DNA of 64,000 nt from Deinococcus hopiensis KR-140. GTDB lineage: Bacteria; Deinococcota; Deinococci; Deinococcales; Deinococcaceae. Shown here in pieces: positions 26,440 to 38,643 of the stretch. Positions within the stretch are counted from its first letter, which is position 1, and the number at the start of each line of letters is the position of its first letter. The notes beneath the pieces were generated by a model. It ran no database searches and was not told where the DNA came from. It saw only the letters and a list, made by a program, of their open reading frames with translations. Where the stretch lies: positions 1 to 64,000 of the forward strand of contig CALPYF020000020.1 in the NCBI GenBank assembly GCA_943327755.2, given 5' to 3'. The position numbers were made by a program, and so were the translations under genes.

Positions 26440-26582
26440 GAACCAGCCTACTGCACCGTTCCCGCCCCGGCGCACCCCCAGTCCGGGGCGCCGCTCACCT
26501 GAGGCAGCAGCTGACCGGCAGGCCAGCTAACCTGACTGGACCCGCCTGGCCACATACCCACAGGACACCCCAAGGCGCCCCC

Positions 26583-27038
26583 ATGAACCCACGCGTCATC
26601 CTCGCCACCCTGCTCCTCACCCCCACCGCCCACGCCCAGAGCGACAGCGCCGCCATCGCCGCCGCCAGGAAAGCCATCCAGGCCCAGCTGAAACAGAGCA
26701 CCACCTACTACCTCGGCAAGGGCTACAGGACCATCAACGCCGACATGCTCGACGTCAACGCCCTCGACGAAGGCGACTCCGACAGCGAACTCGTCTACAT
26801 CCTCACCGCCGGACGCGAATACCTCATCTACGGCGTGTGCGACGACGACTGCAGCGACCTCGACATCAACGTCTACGACGCCAAAGGCAACCTCGTCGCC
26901 ACCGACGAGGAAGACGACGACGTCCCCGCCGTCACCGTGAAAGTCACCAAAACCGCCGACTACACCATTGAGGTCGCCATGGCCGCCTGCGACAACGACC
27001 CCTGCTCCTACGCCGTCGACGTCCTCCAGAAAAAGTAA
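26583..27038 (+). CDS. Exported acidic protein of unknown function
   Basis: 151 residues, signal peptide ending near THAQS, then a helical stretch and a beta-rich part with DDDCSDLDINVYDAKGN and four Cys that could form two disulfides. The shape recalls pre-peptidase C-terminal (PPC-like) beta domains that often bind calcium, but this is weak. Codon use is extremely C-rich at third positions compared with neighbours. Confidence 0.65.
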   Translation: MNPRVILATLLLTPTAHAQSDSAAIAAARKAIQAQLKQSTTYYLGKGYRTINADMLDVNALDEGDSDSELVYILTAGREYLIYGVCDDDCSDLDINVYDAKGNLVATDEEDDDVPAVTVKVTKTADYTIEVAMAACDNDPCSYAVDVLQKK

Positions 27039-27054
27039 CCCCACCAACGCGCAG

Positions 27055-27091
27055 CGGCACTCCTGGCTGAAAGGGAGTGCCGTTCTATACT
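27055..27091 (+). terminator. Terminator after the exported acidic protein
   Basis: 9-bp stem CGGCACTCC/GGAGTGCCG (27055-27063 and 27074-27082), followed by TTCTATACTTT, 17 bases after the stop. Confidence 0.75.
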
Positions 27092-27319
27092 TTGTTCAGG
27101 CGCGGGCACTTCGCCTCACTCTGCGCATCAAGGGCGCAAGACATTTCGAAAAGAAGAAGACGGCCACCTCTGAAAGTCAGCCGTCGACAACGTCCGCAAC
27201 AACGTTTCTGTGATCTGCACTCCTTCCGACGGGAGCGCATTTCCTCGCTGTTGCTCGTTCAATCTATTCTCCCTATTCTCTGCCCGCGCCGATTGAGTGA
27301 GTCTGGAGCTTCCACACGT

Positions 27320-27496
27320 ATGACGGACACCATCCCAATCGCACTTCTCGGACTGGTCGCCTTTCTCGCTGTCCTGCTTGCCCTGGGGAGCAAGCTGCCC
27401 CTGACGGCACTACTGGACTTTCTGAGTTCCTCCGGGCGTGAAATGGCGGTCGCCGCAGCATTCATCGCGTTCCTGACCTTCCTCCTCAGACTCTGA
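27320..27496 (+). CDS. Small membrane protein
   Basis: 58 residues with two hydrophobic segments (about 5-22 and 40-57) around a short polar loop; the C-terminus is FLTFLLRL. No ribosome site or -10 is clear at ATG 27320, so expression is unproven. The same frame stays open upstream to 27077, but that part is Arg/Ser-rich and unlike coding sequence. The preceding 240 bases (27083-27319) are less GC-rich than the rest of the window and hold no gene I can name. Confidence 0.4.
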   Translation: MTDTIPIALLGLVAFLAVLLALGSKLPLTALLDFLSSSGREMAVAAAFIAFLTFLLRL

Positions 27497-27505
27497 ATTC
27501 TGCGG

Positions 27506-27544
27506 CTAGAGCGGCGTTACCTCACCCGAGGTGCGCCGCTCTAG
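27506..27544 (+). promoter_or_regulatory. Long hairpin directly before thyA
   Basis: A perfect 11-bp stem CTAGAGCGGCG/CGCCGCTCTAG (27506-27516 and 27534-27544) with an inner ACCTC/GAGGT stem ends 9 bases before the thyA ATG. The TAGACT at 27542-27547 may serve as thyA -10, in which case the hairpin acts as DNA or as a terminator for the upstream gene rather than in thyA mRNA. Confidence 0.55.
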
Positions 27545-27553
27545 ACTGTCCCC

Positions 27554-28348
27554 ATGCGGCAGTACCTCGACCTGATGCGCCACGTGCTGGAGCACGGCAC
27601 CGACAAGACCGACCGGACCGGCACCGGCACCCGCTCGGTGTTCGGCGCGCAGATGCGCTTCGACCTGCGGGACGGCTTCCCGCTGGTCACCACCAAGAAA
27701 GTGCACCTGAAAAGCGTGATCTACGAGCTCCTGTGGTTCCTGCGCGGCGAGAGCAACGTCAGGTGGCTGCAGGAACGCGGCGTGAGCATCTGGGACGAAT
27801 GGGCCGCCCCGGACGGCGAACTCGGCCCCGTGTACGGCGTGCAGTGGCGCAGCTGGCCTACCCCGGACGGCAGCAGCATCGACCAGATCGCGCAGGTCAT
27901 CGAGCAGATCAAACGCACCCCGGACAGCCGCCGCCTGATCGTGAACGCCTGGAACGTCGCGCAGATTGACGATATGGCCCTGCCGCCCTGCCACGCGATG
28001 TTCCAGTTCTACGTCGCGGACGGGCGGCTGAGCTGCCAGCTGTATCAGCGCAGCGCGGATCTCTTTTTGGGCGTGCCGTTCAACATCGCGTCCTACGCGC
28101 TGCTGACCCTGATGGTCGCGCAGGTCTGCGGCCTGGAACCCGGCGAGTTCATCTGGACGGGCGGGGACGTGCACCTGTACAGCAACCACATGGAGCAGGT
28201 GGGGCGGCAACTGGCCCGGGAGCGGCGTTCACTGCCCGTCATGCACCTCAACCCTGACGTCAAGGACATCTTCGAGTTCAGGTACGAGGACTTCCGCCTG
28301 GAAGGCTACGACCCGCACCCCGGCATCAGGGCACCGGTGGCCGTGTGA
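27554..28348 (+). CDS. thyA: Thymidylate synthase
   Basis: 264 residues, the exact length of the E. coli enzyme; methylates dUMP to dTMP with methylene-THF. Catalytic Cys 146 in LPPCHAMFQ, the phosphate-binding Arg in DRTGTGTRS and the [13 protein letters not shown] segment are present. ATG 27554 follows TAGACT by 6 bases (leaderless). It overlaps the dCMP deaminase start (GTGA), forming a dTMP-making operon. Confidence 0.97.
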   Translation: MRQYLDLMRHVLEHGTDKTDRTGTGTRSVFGAQMRFDLRDGFPLVTTKKVHLKSVIYELLWFLRGESNVRWLQERGVSIWDEWAAPDGELGPVYGVQWRSWPTPDGSSIDQIAQVIEQIKRTPDSRRLIVNAWNVAQIDDMALPPCHAMFQFYVADGRLSCQLYQRSADLFLGVPFNIASYALLTLMVAQVCGLEPGEFIWTGGDVHLYSNHMEQVGRQLARERRSLPVMHLNPDVKDIFEFRYEDFRLEGYDPHPGIRAPVAV

Positions 28349-28779
28349 CCCGCCCGTCGTTCGACGAGCTGGGGCTGGCGACGGCACGTTTGTGGGCGAC
28401 GCGCAGCGCGGACAGCAAGGTGCGGGTGGGGGCGTGCATCCTGGACCGGCATCACCGCGTGGTGGGTGTGGGGTACAACGGGCGCGCGGCGGGCGAACCG
28501 AACGAACGCGAGAGCCTGTCGCAGGGGCACAGTGGGTTCATTCACGCGGAGGTGAATGCGCTGCTGGCCGCGAACTGGAACGGGGAGGGGCACACGCTGT
28601 ACGTGACGCATGAGCCGTGCGCGGCGTGTGCGCGCCTGATCGTGAATTCGCGGCGGGTGGGGCGCGTGATCTTCGAGACGGCGTACCGGGAGACGAACCG
28701 GGTGGAGTCGGGCCTGCCGAGCGGGGAGCGGATCCTGCGGGACGCGGGGATCGAGGTGCGGCATGTCCCGGCCCCCTGA
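28345..28779 (+). CDS. Deoxycytidylate (dCMP) deaminase
   Basis: 144 residues of the cytidine/deoxycytidylate deaminase family. Zinc ligands HAE and PCAAC are clear. By position between thyA and folA it should convert dCMP to dUMP, the substrate of ThyA. GTG 28345 overlaps the thyA stop; its end overlaps folA by 17 bases. The alternative is a ComEB-like or riboflavin-type deaminase, less likely in this operon. Confidence 0.9.
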   Translation: MTRPSFDELGLATARLWATRSADSKVRVGACILDRHHRVVGVGYNGRAAGEPNERESLSQGHSGFIHAEVNALLAANWNGEGHTLYVTHEPCAACARLIVNSRRVGRVIFETAYRETNRVESGLPSGERILRDAGIEVRHVPAP

Positions 28780-29293
28780 ACTGGGCGAGGCTGAGCGGGT
28801 TGGCCCGGAACTGGTCGGCATCGTCGCGGTGACCGAGAACGGCGTGATCGGGCGGGATGGGGGGATGCCGTGGCACCTCCCGGCGGATCTGGCGCATTTC
28901 CGGTCGCACAGTCGCGGGAAGCCGAACGTCATGGGTCGCAAGGTGTGGGAGTCGCTGGGGGGGCGGCCGCTGCCGGGCCGGGCGAATATCGTCCTGACCC
29001 GGAATGCGGCGTTCAGTGCGCCGGGCGCGCAGGTGGCGCACTCGCCGCAGGGCGCCCTGGCGCTGGCCGGGGACGCGCCGGAGGTGGCGATCATCGGCGG
29101 GGCGGAGGTGTACGCCCTGTACCTCCCGCAGCTGACGCGGGTGGAACTCACGCTGATTCACGCGCGGCTGGACGGGGATACGGTCATGCCGGACCTGGGG
29201 GACGGGTGGGTCGTCACGCAGGAGCGGACGCGCGCGGCGGACGACGCGAACCCCTTCGACCTGACCTTCCGCACGCTGGTCCGCCGCGCCTGA
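28763..29293 (+). CDS. folA: Dihydrofolate reductase
   Basis: 176 residues; regenerates tetrahydrofolate used by ThyA. The [17 protein letters not shown] active-site segment with its acidic Asp, MGRKVWESL and the NADPH-binding IIGGAEVY are typical. The start at ATG 28763 lies within the deaminase gene; about 17 residues precede the usual N-terminal strand, so an internal start is possible. Last gene of the thymidylate operon. Confidence 0.95.
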   Translation: MSRPPELGEAERVGPELVGIVAVTENGVIGRDGGMPWHLPADLAHFRSHSRGKPNVMGRKVWESLGGRPLPGRANIVLTRNAAFSAPGAQVAHSPQGALALAGDAPEVAIIGGAEVYALYLPQLTRVELTLIHARLDGDTVMPDLGDGWVVTQERTRAADDANPFDLTFRTLVRRA

Positions 29294-29352
29294 TCCCGTC
29301 ACCGTGCCTTGCCCGCAGACTCGGGCGGGGCGGGGCTGGCAGAATGCCGCTC

Positions 29353-30351
29353 ATGAGTCTGGTGGATGTCGCCATCGTCGGAGCGGGCCCGGTGGGCCTC
29401 GCCGCCGCCATCGCCTGCAAGCGTGCGGGCCTGAGTTACGTGGTGCTGGAGAAGGGCTGCGTGGTGAACGCGATCTTCGAGTACCCCACGTACATGTCGT
29501 TCTTCACGACCGCGCCGGAACTGGAGATCGGGAATCACCCCATGGTGACCGGGCACGACAAGCCCGACCGGCGCGACGCGCTGATGTACTACCGGCTGGT
29601 CGCGCAGCGCGAGAGCCTGAACGTCGAGCAGTACACCGAGGTGACGCGCGTGCACGCCGCCCCGGCGGGCTTTACGCTGGAAGTAGAGAAGCGCGACGGC
29701 ACGCCCGGCGTGGTGGAGGCGCGGCGCGTGGTGGTCGCCACCGGGTACTACGACAACCCCCTGGCCCTGGGCATCGCCGGTGAGGACGGCGAGAACGTCA
29801 GTCACTACTACACCGAGGCGCACCCGTTCATGGGCCTGAACGTCACCGTGATCGGCGCCGGGAACAGCGCCGCCGACGCCGCGCTGGACCTGTGGCGCAG
29901 CGGCGTGAACGTGACCATGGTCGTCCGCGCGCCCGAACTGAAGAGCACCATCAAGTACTGGGTGCGCCCCGACCTGGAAAACCGCATCAAGGAAGGCAGC
30001 ATCACGGCGCACTTCAATTCCCGCGTGGTCGAGATCCACCCCGAGCACGTGGTCGTGCAGCGCGAGGACGGCACCACTTGGCAGCTGCCGACCGACTTCA
30101 CGTTCGCCCTGACCGGATACCGCCCCGACCTCTCGTTCCTCGACGGTCTGAGTCTCGCCACGCAGCCGGACGAGTGCCTCGTGCTGGACGAGCACTACCA
30201 GAGCAGCGTGCCGGGTCTGTTCGTGGTGGGCAGCGCGGGCTTCGCCGGACGCACGAATCAGGTGTTCATCGAGAACGGCCGCTTCCACGCCGATCACGCC
30301 GTCGCCGAGATCGCGCGGCAGCTGGCGGAACGGGGCGTGCAGCCCGCGTAA
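29353..30351 (+). CDS. ypdA: YpdA-family bacillithiol-disulfide reductase
   Basis: 332 residues, a flavin/NADPH oxidoreductase with GAGPVG (FAD) near the N-terminus and GAGNSA (NADPH) near residue 160. The phrases [19 protein letters not shown] and YYREV-like YYRLVAQ match YpdA/Bdr, which reduces bacillithiol disulfide; Deinococcus makes bacillithiol. As in that family there is no CxxC pair of classical thioredoxin reductases. ATG 29353 is chosen; ATG 29344 is possible. Confidence 0.88.
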   Translation: MSLVDVAIVGAGPVGLAAAIACKRAGLSYVVLEKGCVVNAIFEYPTYMSFFTTAPELEIGNHPMVTGHDKPDRRDALMYYRLVAQRESLNVEQYTEVTRVHAAPAGFTLEVEKRDGTPGVVEARRVVVATGYYDNPLALGIAGEDGENVSHYYTEAHPFMGLNVTVIGAGNSAADAALDLWRSGVNVTMVVRAPELKSTIKYWVRPDLENRIKEGSITAHFNSRVVEIHPEHVVVQREDGTTWQLPTDFTFALTGYRPDLSFLDGLSLATQPDECLVLDEHYQSSVPGLFVVGSAGFAGRTNQVFIENGRFHADHAVAEIARQLAERGVQPA

Positions 30352-30365
30352 CCCTGCTGAGTGAA

Positions 30366-30398
30366 GGCCGCCCGGTGCAGCCCGCCGGGCGGCCTCCT
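30366..30398 (+). terminator. Terminator after ypdA
   Basis: 10-bp stem GGCCGCCCGG/CCGGGCGGCC (30366-30375 and 30385-30394) and a TCCTTC tail, 14 bases after the stop. Confidence 0.75.
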
Positions 30399-30450
30399 TC
30401 ATGGAGGTTCTTTTCATGGAGCGGGCCTGGGGGCGTGAAATACTCGCCGC

Positions 30451-31866
30451 ATGACCCCCGCCCCCCGGCGCGCCCTGACCCTGGGCGCCCTGCTGCTCAG
30501 TGGCTCCCTCGTGACCGCTGCCCTGGCCCAGACGGGCACGGAGCCCTCCCCTCCCCCACCGGCGCAGACCATCCCTGCACTGCCGCCCACGCCGCCCGCG
30601 CCCCAGCCGGAACCGAGTCCCGCACCGACGCCCGCGCCGGAGCCCCAGCCGAGTCCAGTCCCTCAGCCGACCCCGGAACCCACACCCACCCCGGCGCCTG
30701 AGCCCAGTCCGGCCCCGACCCCGGCGCCTCAGCCCGCGCCGCCGACCCCCACGCCGCAGGTCACCCCGGTCCCGGCGAAGATCACGGCCCCGCTGCTGAT
30801 CACGGTGGAGGCCCAGTGGCCCGCGCTCGTGAACGGCAAGAAGACGACCGTGCCGTTCAGCCGCACCCTGACCATTCCTGGCAAGCGTGTGGAGGTCATC
30901 CGGGCGCGCGGCGTGATCACCGAGAGTCTGGATCAGGAACTGACTACCTTCTTGAAGGCCCTGCCCACCACCGCGCAGGACGCCCGCTTCGAGGAGCTCT
31001 GGGACGGCTGGGCGGTCGTGCAGCGCAACGGGTTGAAGGTGAACGCCGAGAAGGCCCGCGCGAACCTGCTGACGGCCATCAAGGACCCCACAGGCATCAA
31101 GGTGACCGTCCCCGTCACAGGTCAGGTGGCGCCGAAACGCACACTGGATTACTTCGCGTCTCGCGGCATCACCGCGCACCTGGGCACCGGGCAGACGAAC
31201 TACTACGGCAGCAGCGCCGCCCGCGTCACGAACATCCACGTGGGCACCAGCCGCTTCCAGGACCGCCTGCTGTACGGGAAGAGCGTGTCGTTCAACCAGA
31301 TGGTCGGCCCGATCACCACCGGCGCGGGCTTCGTAACCGGGCTGGTCATCGCGGGGGAACGCACCGCGAACGGCGTGGGGGGCGGCATCTGTCAGGTCAG
31401 CACGACCGTGTTCCGCGCGCTGTACGCGGCGGGCCTGCCGATCCTGCAACGCCAGAACCACTCGTATCAGGTGCACTACTACGACCCGCAGGGCCTCGAC
31501 GCCACGATCTACCAGCCCAGCCTAGACCTGAAGTTCGCGAACGATACGGGCGGGTCGCTGTGGTTCCAGAGCGACTGGGACGACGAGTCCTCCACGCTGA
31601 CCGTGAACGTGTTCGGCAAGGCCCGCGACTTCACGGTCGAGATCGGCGCGCCCCGCACCCTGAGCACCACCCCCTCTCCCGCCGACCGGCTGATCCCGGA
31701 CGCGACGCTGACGAAGGGACAGCGCAAGCAGGTGGACTGGGCCGCGCCCGGCGCCGTGATCGAGGTCACCCGCCGGTTCATGCGGGACGGCAAGGCTTTC
31801 AAGCAGGACACCCTCAAGAGCACCTACCGGCCCTGGCCGAACATCTACCTCGTCGGTACCCGCTGA
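30451..31866 (+). CDS. VanW-family exported protein
   Basis: 471 residues: signal peptide (to about ALAQ), a Pro/Glu/Thr repeat linker of about 85 residues likely spanning the cell wall, a beta-rich region, then a VanW domain with [20 protein letters not shown] and [10 protein letters not shown], and a C-terminal G5-like part. VanW proteins occur with glycopeptide resistance genes and in many Gram-positives; their activity is unknown. It is a single gene ended by a long terminator. Confidence 0.88.
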   Translation: MTPAPRRALTLGALLLSGSLVTAALAQTGTEPSPPPPAQTIPALPPTPPAPQPEPSPAPTPAPEPQPSPVPQPTPEPTPTPAPEPSPAPTPAPQPAPPTPTPQVTPVPAKITAPLLITVEAQWPALVNGKKTTVPFSRTLTIPGKRVEVIRARGVITESLDQELTTFLKALPTTAQDARFEELWDGWAVVQRNGLKVNAEKARANLLTAIKDPTGIKVTVPVTGQVAPKRTLDYFASRGITAHLGTGQTNYYGSSAARVTNIHVGTSRFQDRLLYGKSVSFNQMVGPITTGAGFVTGLVIAGERTANGVGGGICQVSTTVFRALYAAGLPILQRQNHSYQVHYYDPQGLDATIYQPSLDLKFANDTGGSLWFQSDWDDESSTLTVNVFGKARDFTVEIGAPRTLSTTPSPADRLIPDATLTKGQRKQVDWAAPGAVIEVTRRFMRDGKAFKQDTLKSTYRPWPNIYLVGTR

Positions 31867-31875
31867 CCGCGTGAC

Positions 31876-31910
31876 CGAGAGGCGGCCCCAGTCACCGGGG
31901 CCGCCTCTCG
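31876..31910. terminator. Bidirectional terminator between VanW gene and parB
   Basis: A perfect 14-bp stem CGAGAGGCGGCCCC/GGGGCCGCCTCTCG (31876-31889 and 31897-31910) with a 7-base loop lies between the two convergent 3' ends. Confidence 0.85.
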
Positions 31911-31932
31911 CCTGTTGTGGTCGCCTGCTCCG

Positions 31933-33502
<1,570 letters not shown>

Positions 33503-33536
33503 AGCGGCCCCCGCGTGTGTTCGTGTCGCATGCCGT

Positions 33537-34274
33537 TCACCGTGCCGTCCAGAATAGCGGCTGCTGGTTGGGAACACCCTCGCGTCTGGGGTACTTCTTC
33601 GGGGTGGGTCCGACCTTCTCAATCACGACCAGGGTGCGCGCGTCGCCCAGCACTGGCAGGGTGAAGGCGTCCACCTCGGTCACGCGGCCCCCGACCTCGC
33701 CCGCCGCGCGGCGACCGGCGTGCAGTTCCTCCTCGCCGATCGGGCCCTTCTGCGCCACGAGCAGCCCGCCGGGTTTCAGCAGCGGCAGGCCCAGTTCCGC
33801 CAGGATCGGCAGGGCCGCCACTGCGCGGCACACCACCCGGTCGTACGTCTCGCGGTGGTCCGGGTCGCACCCCAGCGTCTCGGCGCGGCCCACCAGCGGC
33901 GTGACGCCCGTGAGGTTCAGCGCCTCGGCGGCCGAGCGCACGAAGTCGATCTTCTTGCGGATCGAGTCGAGCGGCGTGAAGGCCACCTCCGGCCGCACGA
34001 TCGCCAGCGGCAGCGTCGGGAAGCCCGCCCCGGTGCCGATGTCCAGTACCCGCAGGCCCGCGCCGTCCAGGTGCCCGCCGCGCAGGCAGCTCAGGGAATC
34101 CACGAAGTGCTTCAGGACGATATCCGACTCGGTCTTCAGCGCCGTGAGATTCACGCGGCTGTTGGCGTCGACCAGCAGGTCCAGCAACTGCTCAAATTGC
34201 GGCAACTGGCCTTCGACATTCAGCCCGAGTTCCGCCGCACCCCGGTTCAGGAGCGCCTGTCCTTCTGGCGTCAC
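33537..34274 (-). CDS. rsmG: 16S rRNA (guanine(527)-N7)-methyltransferase
   Basis: 245 residues; makes m7G527 in the 530 loop. [21 protein letters not shown] and the SAM-binding [11 protein letters not shown] are the family signatures. Its start overlaps the stop of the upstream LAGLIDADG-like gene by 4 bases. Confidence 0.96.
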   Translation of the reverse strand: MTPEGQALLNRGAAELGLNVEGQLPQFEQLLDLLVDANSRVNLTALKTESDIVLKHFVDSLSCLRGGHLDGAGLRVLDIGTGAGFPTLPLAIVRPEVAFTPLDSIRKKIDFVRSAAEALNLTGVTPLVGRAETLGCDPDHRETYDRVVCRAVAALPILAELGLPLLKPGGLLVAQKGPIGEEELHAGRRAAGEVGGRVTEVDAFTLPVLGDARTLVVIEKVGPTPKKYPRREGVPNQQPLFWTAR

Positions 34275-34615
34275 AAGCCGTACCTGACTTTCATATCCTG
34301 ATACCTTTCGTAGACGTGTTCATCGATGTCCTCCAGCGGCAGCCGGTCCAGCAGGGGCAGCAGCGTCTCGCGCAGCACCTCGCCGCGCGCCATCCACTGA
34401 AAATAGCGCCTGCCGCCGTGGTTGTACGGTCCGTACAGTTTCGAGCCGGGGCACAGGCGCAGCAGCGTCTCGAAGAGTTTCTGGTGGCGGGTGTGCATCC
34501 GCAGCGTGATCTGCGGCTGCTTGCCGTCCCCGCCGAAGTGCCCCTCGCCGATCAGGATGCCCAGCAGCAGGCCGTCCTCGAAGGGGGTGTTGGTGGTGTT
34601 CACTGCTCCGGTCAT
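34271..34615 (-). CDS. Small LAGLIDADG-like protein
   Basis: 114 residues. [12 protein letters not shown] near residue 19 looks like a LAGLIDADG helix with its acidic residue, followed by the beta-strand pattern ([19 protein letters not shown], then KLYGPYN and [10 protein letters not shown]) seen in LAGLIDADG homing-endonuclease folds. With one motif it would act as a homodimer. It is not inside an intron or intein but is the first gene of the rsmG-parA-parB unit, with GGAGG before ATG 34615. Whether it cuts DNA or is a domesticated binder cannot be told. Confidence 0.6.
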   Translation of the reverse strand: MTGAVNTTNTPFEDGLLLGILIGEGHFGGDGKQPQITLRMHTRHQKLFETLLRLCPGSKLYGPYNHGGRRYFQWMARGEVLRETLLPLLDRLPLEDIDEHVYERYQDMKVRYGL

Positions 34616-34626
34616 CGAACCTCCGT

Positions 34627-34655
34627 TGTTTCACCGTCAAGTTTCCCGTGAAACG
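34627..34655. repeat. 29-bp repeat with parS-like site, copy 1
   Basis: Contains GTTTCCCGTGAAAC (34641-34654), one base from the core of the near-universal parS GTTTCACGTGAAAC, preceded by a GTTTCACC half-site-like word. The same 29-bp unit, with two base differences, recurs at 34711-34739. It sits in the promoter region of the rsmG-parAB genes, so ParB binding there could also autoregulate. Confidence 0.75.
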
Positions 34656-34673
34656 CAGGTGCGGTCAAGTGAC

Positions 34674-34704
34674 GAAAAAATCGGAGGGTGATCTTCCCTC
34701 CGAT
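34674..34704 (-). terminator. Intrinsic terminator of mnmG
   Basis: 9-bp stem ATCGGAGGG/CCCTCCGAT (34680-34688 and 34696-34704) read on the minus strand and followed by TTTTTT, 17 bases after the mnmG stop. Confidence 0.92.
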
Positions 34705-34720
34705 CCATCTTGTTTCACGG

Positions 34721-36532
<1,812 letters not shown>

Positions 36533-36666
36533 CAGCCCACCAGTGTACCCGCCCCGAGCATGGGAAACGGTGATCCCGTGCGGTGTGGTGTGCCGCCTGA
36601 TGGGGGTGACCGGCCCAGCCGATCAGGGCCGTTGAGCCGCGCTGACCGCCCGCCTACCATGGGGGG

Positions 36667-38268
36667 ATGAACTTCGAGCAGCTGCGCGCCGACCTGATCG
36701 GGACCGACACCGTGATCCGCACGCCCTTCGGGGAGCGGCGCGTCACGTACGCCGATTACGTCGCCTCGGGCCGCGCGCTGCGCAGCGTCGAGGACCGCGT
36801 CGCGACCCTGGCGCTGCCGCTGTACGCGAACACCCACACCGAGGACAGCGCCACCGGCGCGCACTCCACGCACCTGACCCATCAGGCGGCCGAGTACGTC
36901 AAGGGGCAGCTGGGCGGGGACGCCACCTGCAAGCTGGTGTTCTGCGGGTCCGGCAGTACGGCGGCCGTGCGGCGCATGCAGGACATCCTGGGCCTGACGG
37001 TGGGCGCGCCCCACCGCGCCGCGATCCTGGCGGGCATGGCGGTGGGGGAGAGGCCGGTCGTGTTCGTCGGCCCGTACGAGCACCACAGCAACGAGATCAG
37101 CTGGCGCGAGACACTGGCCGAGGTCGTGGAGATCCCTCTGTGCGAACGCGGGAACCTCGATCTGGATGCGCTGGTCGCCGCGCTGAAGGACCCGCTCTAC
37201 GCCGGTCGGCCCAAGATCGGGTCGTTCAGCGCCGCGAGCAACGTGACCGGCCTGCTGACCGATACCCGCTCGGTGGCGCGCATCCTGCACGCGCACGGCG
37301 CGTACGCGTTCTTCGACTTCGCTGCCAGCGGCCCGTACGTGACCATCGACATGAAACCCGGCCGCCCCGACGGGTACGACGCGGTGTTCCTCAGCCCGCA
37401 CAAGTTCGTGGGCGGCCCCGGCACGCCGGGCCTGCTGTGCTTCCGCGAGGACCTGTACCGGCTGACGGTGCCCAGCACGCCGGGGGGCGGCACGGTCCGC
37501 TTCGTGAACCGCGAGCGGCAGGTGTACGTGGAGGACATCGAGGCCCGCGAGGACGCCGGGACGCCCGCGATCCTCGGGAAGATCCGCACGGCGCTGGCCT
37601 TCCGCGTCAAGGAGGAGCTGGGTGCCCGGCAGATCACCGACCGTGAGCACGAGCTGTTTGCCCGCGCCCTGACCCGCCTGGGCGCCAATCCCCGCATCCG
37701 GCTGCTGGGGAACCTGGAGGCGCCCCGGCTGGCGTTCCTGTCATTCCTGACCTTCACGCCCGGCGGGCGGCAACTGCACCCCCGGCTGGTCGTGCGGCTG
37801 CTGAACGACCTGTTCGGCATCCAGGCGCGCGGCGGCTGCGCGTGCGCCGGACCGTACGGGCACGTCCTGCTGAACGTGGACGACCAGACCAGTGAGCGGG
37901 TGCTGCAGTGCGCCCTGAACCACGTGGACAGCGTGAAGCCCGGCTGGACGCGACTGAACCTCGCGCCGTGGGCGACGGACGAGGAGGTGGAGTTCCTGCT
38001 GGACGCCATCGAGTTCGTCGCGGAACACGGCGAGCGCTTCCTGCCCTTGTACGACTTCGACTGGGATTCCGGCGCGTGGACGCACCCGGCGGACGCCGCG
38101 CCGATGGACCTGTTCGGGGTCGCGCGGCCCCGGACGGCGACAGGTGCGGTGCCGTACGCAGACTACCTGCACGAGGCGCGTGCCCTGGCGGCAGGCCTGA
38201 GCCCGGCAGGGGAGGGGAGGGCGGTGCCGCCGAACGTGCCGGAGGATCTGGTCTTCTTCGCACACTGA
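36667..38268 (+). CDS. Class V aminotransferase (cysteine-desulfurase-like)
   Basis: 533 residues, longer than SufS/IscS by about 120 at the C-terminus. PLP-binding Lys in SPHKFVGGPGTPG, FDFAASGPY, and a Cys-bearing loop GGCACAG in the region where desulfurases have their catalytic Cys. It could be a desulfurase, a selenocysteine lyase-like or a different class V enzyme; no Suf/Isc genes are nearby. ATG 36667 follows TACCAT by 6 bases. Confidence 0.82.
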   Translation: MNFEQLRADLIGTDTVIRTPFGERRVTYADYVASGRALRSVEDRVATLALPLYANTHTEDSATGAHSTHLTHQAAEYVKGQLGGDATCKLVFCGSGSTAAVRRMQDILGLTVGAPHRAAILAGMAVGERPVVFVGPYEHHSNEISWRETLAEVVEIPLCERGNLDLDALVAALKDPLYAGRPKIGSFSAASNVTGLLTDTRSVARILHAHGAYAFFDFAASGPYVTIDMKPGRPDGYDAVFLSPHKFVGGPGTPGLLCFREDLYRLTVPSTPGGGTVRFVNRERQVYVEDIEAREDAGTPAILGKIRTALAFRVKEELGARQITDREHELFARALTRLGANPRIRLLGNLEAPRLAFLSFLTFTPGGRQLHPRLVVRLLNDLFGIQARGGCACAGPYGHVLLNVDDQTSERVLQCALNHVDSVKPGWTRLNLAPWATDEEVEFLLDAIEFVAEHGERFLPLYDFDWDSGAWTHPADAAPMDLFGVARPRTATGAVPYADYLHEARALAAGLSPAGEGRAVPPNVPEDLVFFAH

Positions 38269-38269
38269 C

Positions 38270-38420
38270 ACGGACTCCGGTTGAAAGGTTTGCAAAAACG
38301 TTCAACCCGAGCGGACTCGCAGAGCTGCGCAGCAGAGCGAGCAGGAGAAAGACGGGTTCCGGGCGTGGAGTTGGCAGATCGGTGGTGTTCCGATCTGTTA
38401 ACGCAACAGACGGAATCCGT
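38270..38420 (+). repeat. Dispersed structured repeat, copy 1
   Basis: 151 bases. Ends ACGGACTCCG and CGGAATCCGT are inverted repeats. Inside: a GGTTGAA/TTCAACC hairpin, the phrase GAGCGAGCAGGAG, an outer stem ACGGGTTCCG/CGGAATCCGT (38352-38361 and 38411-38420) and an inner 13-bp stem (38370-38382 and 38390-38402) with TGGTGTT loop. Related copies at 49419-49548 and 53911-54001. The rest of the 38269-38643 gap holds the bkd promoter region. Confidence 0.8.
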
Positions 38421-38559
38421 ATGACATGGGAGATCGGGGAGCCCTCTGGCGTCCGGCTGGCCTGGACGTCGGGGGGCTTTCCGATGGAGTCGGCGGGGCT
38501 GGAACCGGTTCGCCTTGCGGGGCAGGATTCGCGCCTCATGGGCAAAGCGTCTAAAATGC

Positions 38560-38573
38560 CTAACGAGCGTTTG
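38560..38573. promoter_or_regulatory. TetR/PaaR-type operator before the branched-chain dehydrogenase genes
   Basis: CTAACGAGCGTTTG fits, as I recall it, the CNAACGNNCGTTNG palindrome of the Thermus PaaR repressor (TetR family, released by an acyl-CoA). It directly follows a TAAAAT -10-like hexamer (38552-38557) and lies 70 bases before the E1 alpha ATG. No regulator gene is adjacent. Confidence 0.6.
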
Positions 38574-38643
38574 CTAGACAGATGAACTTCCGGTCCCTCT
38601 CCCGCCGCGCGGGTGAGGCGCACCGGTCAGGAGGCCCCAGCCC

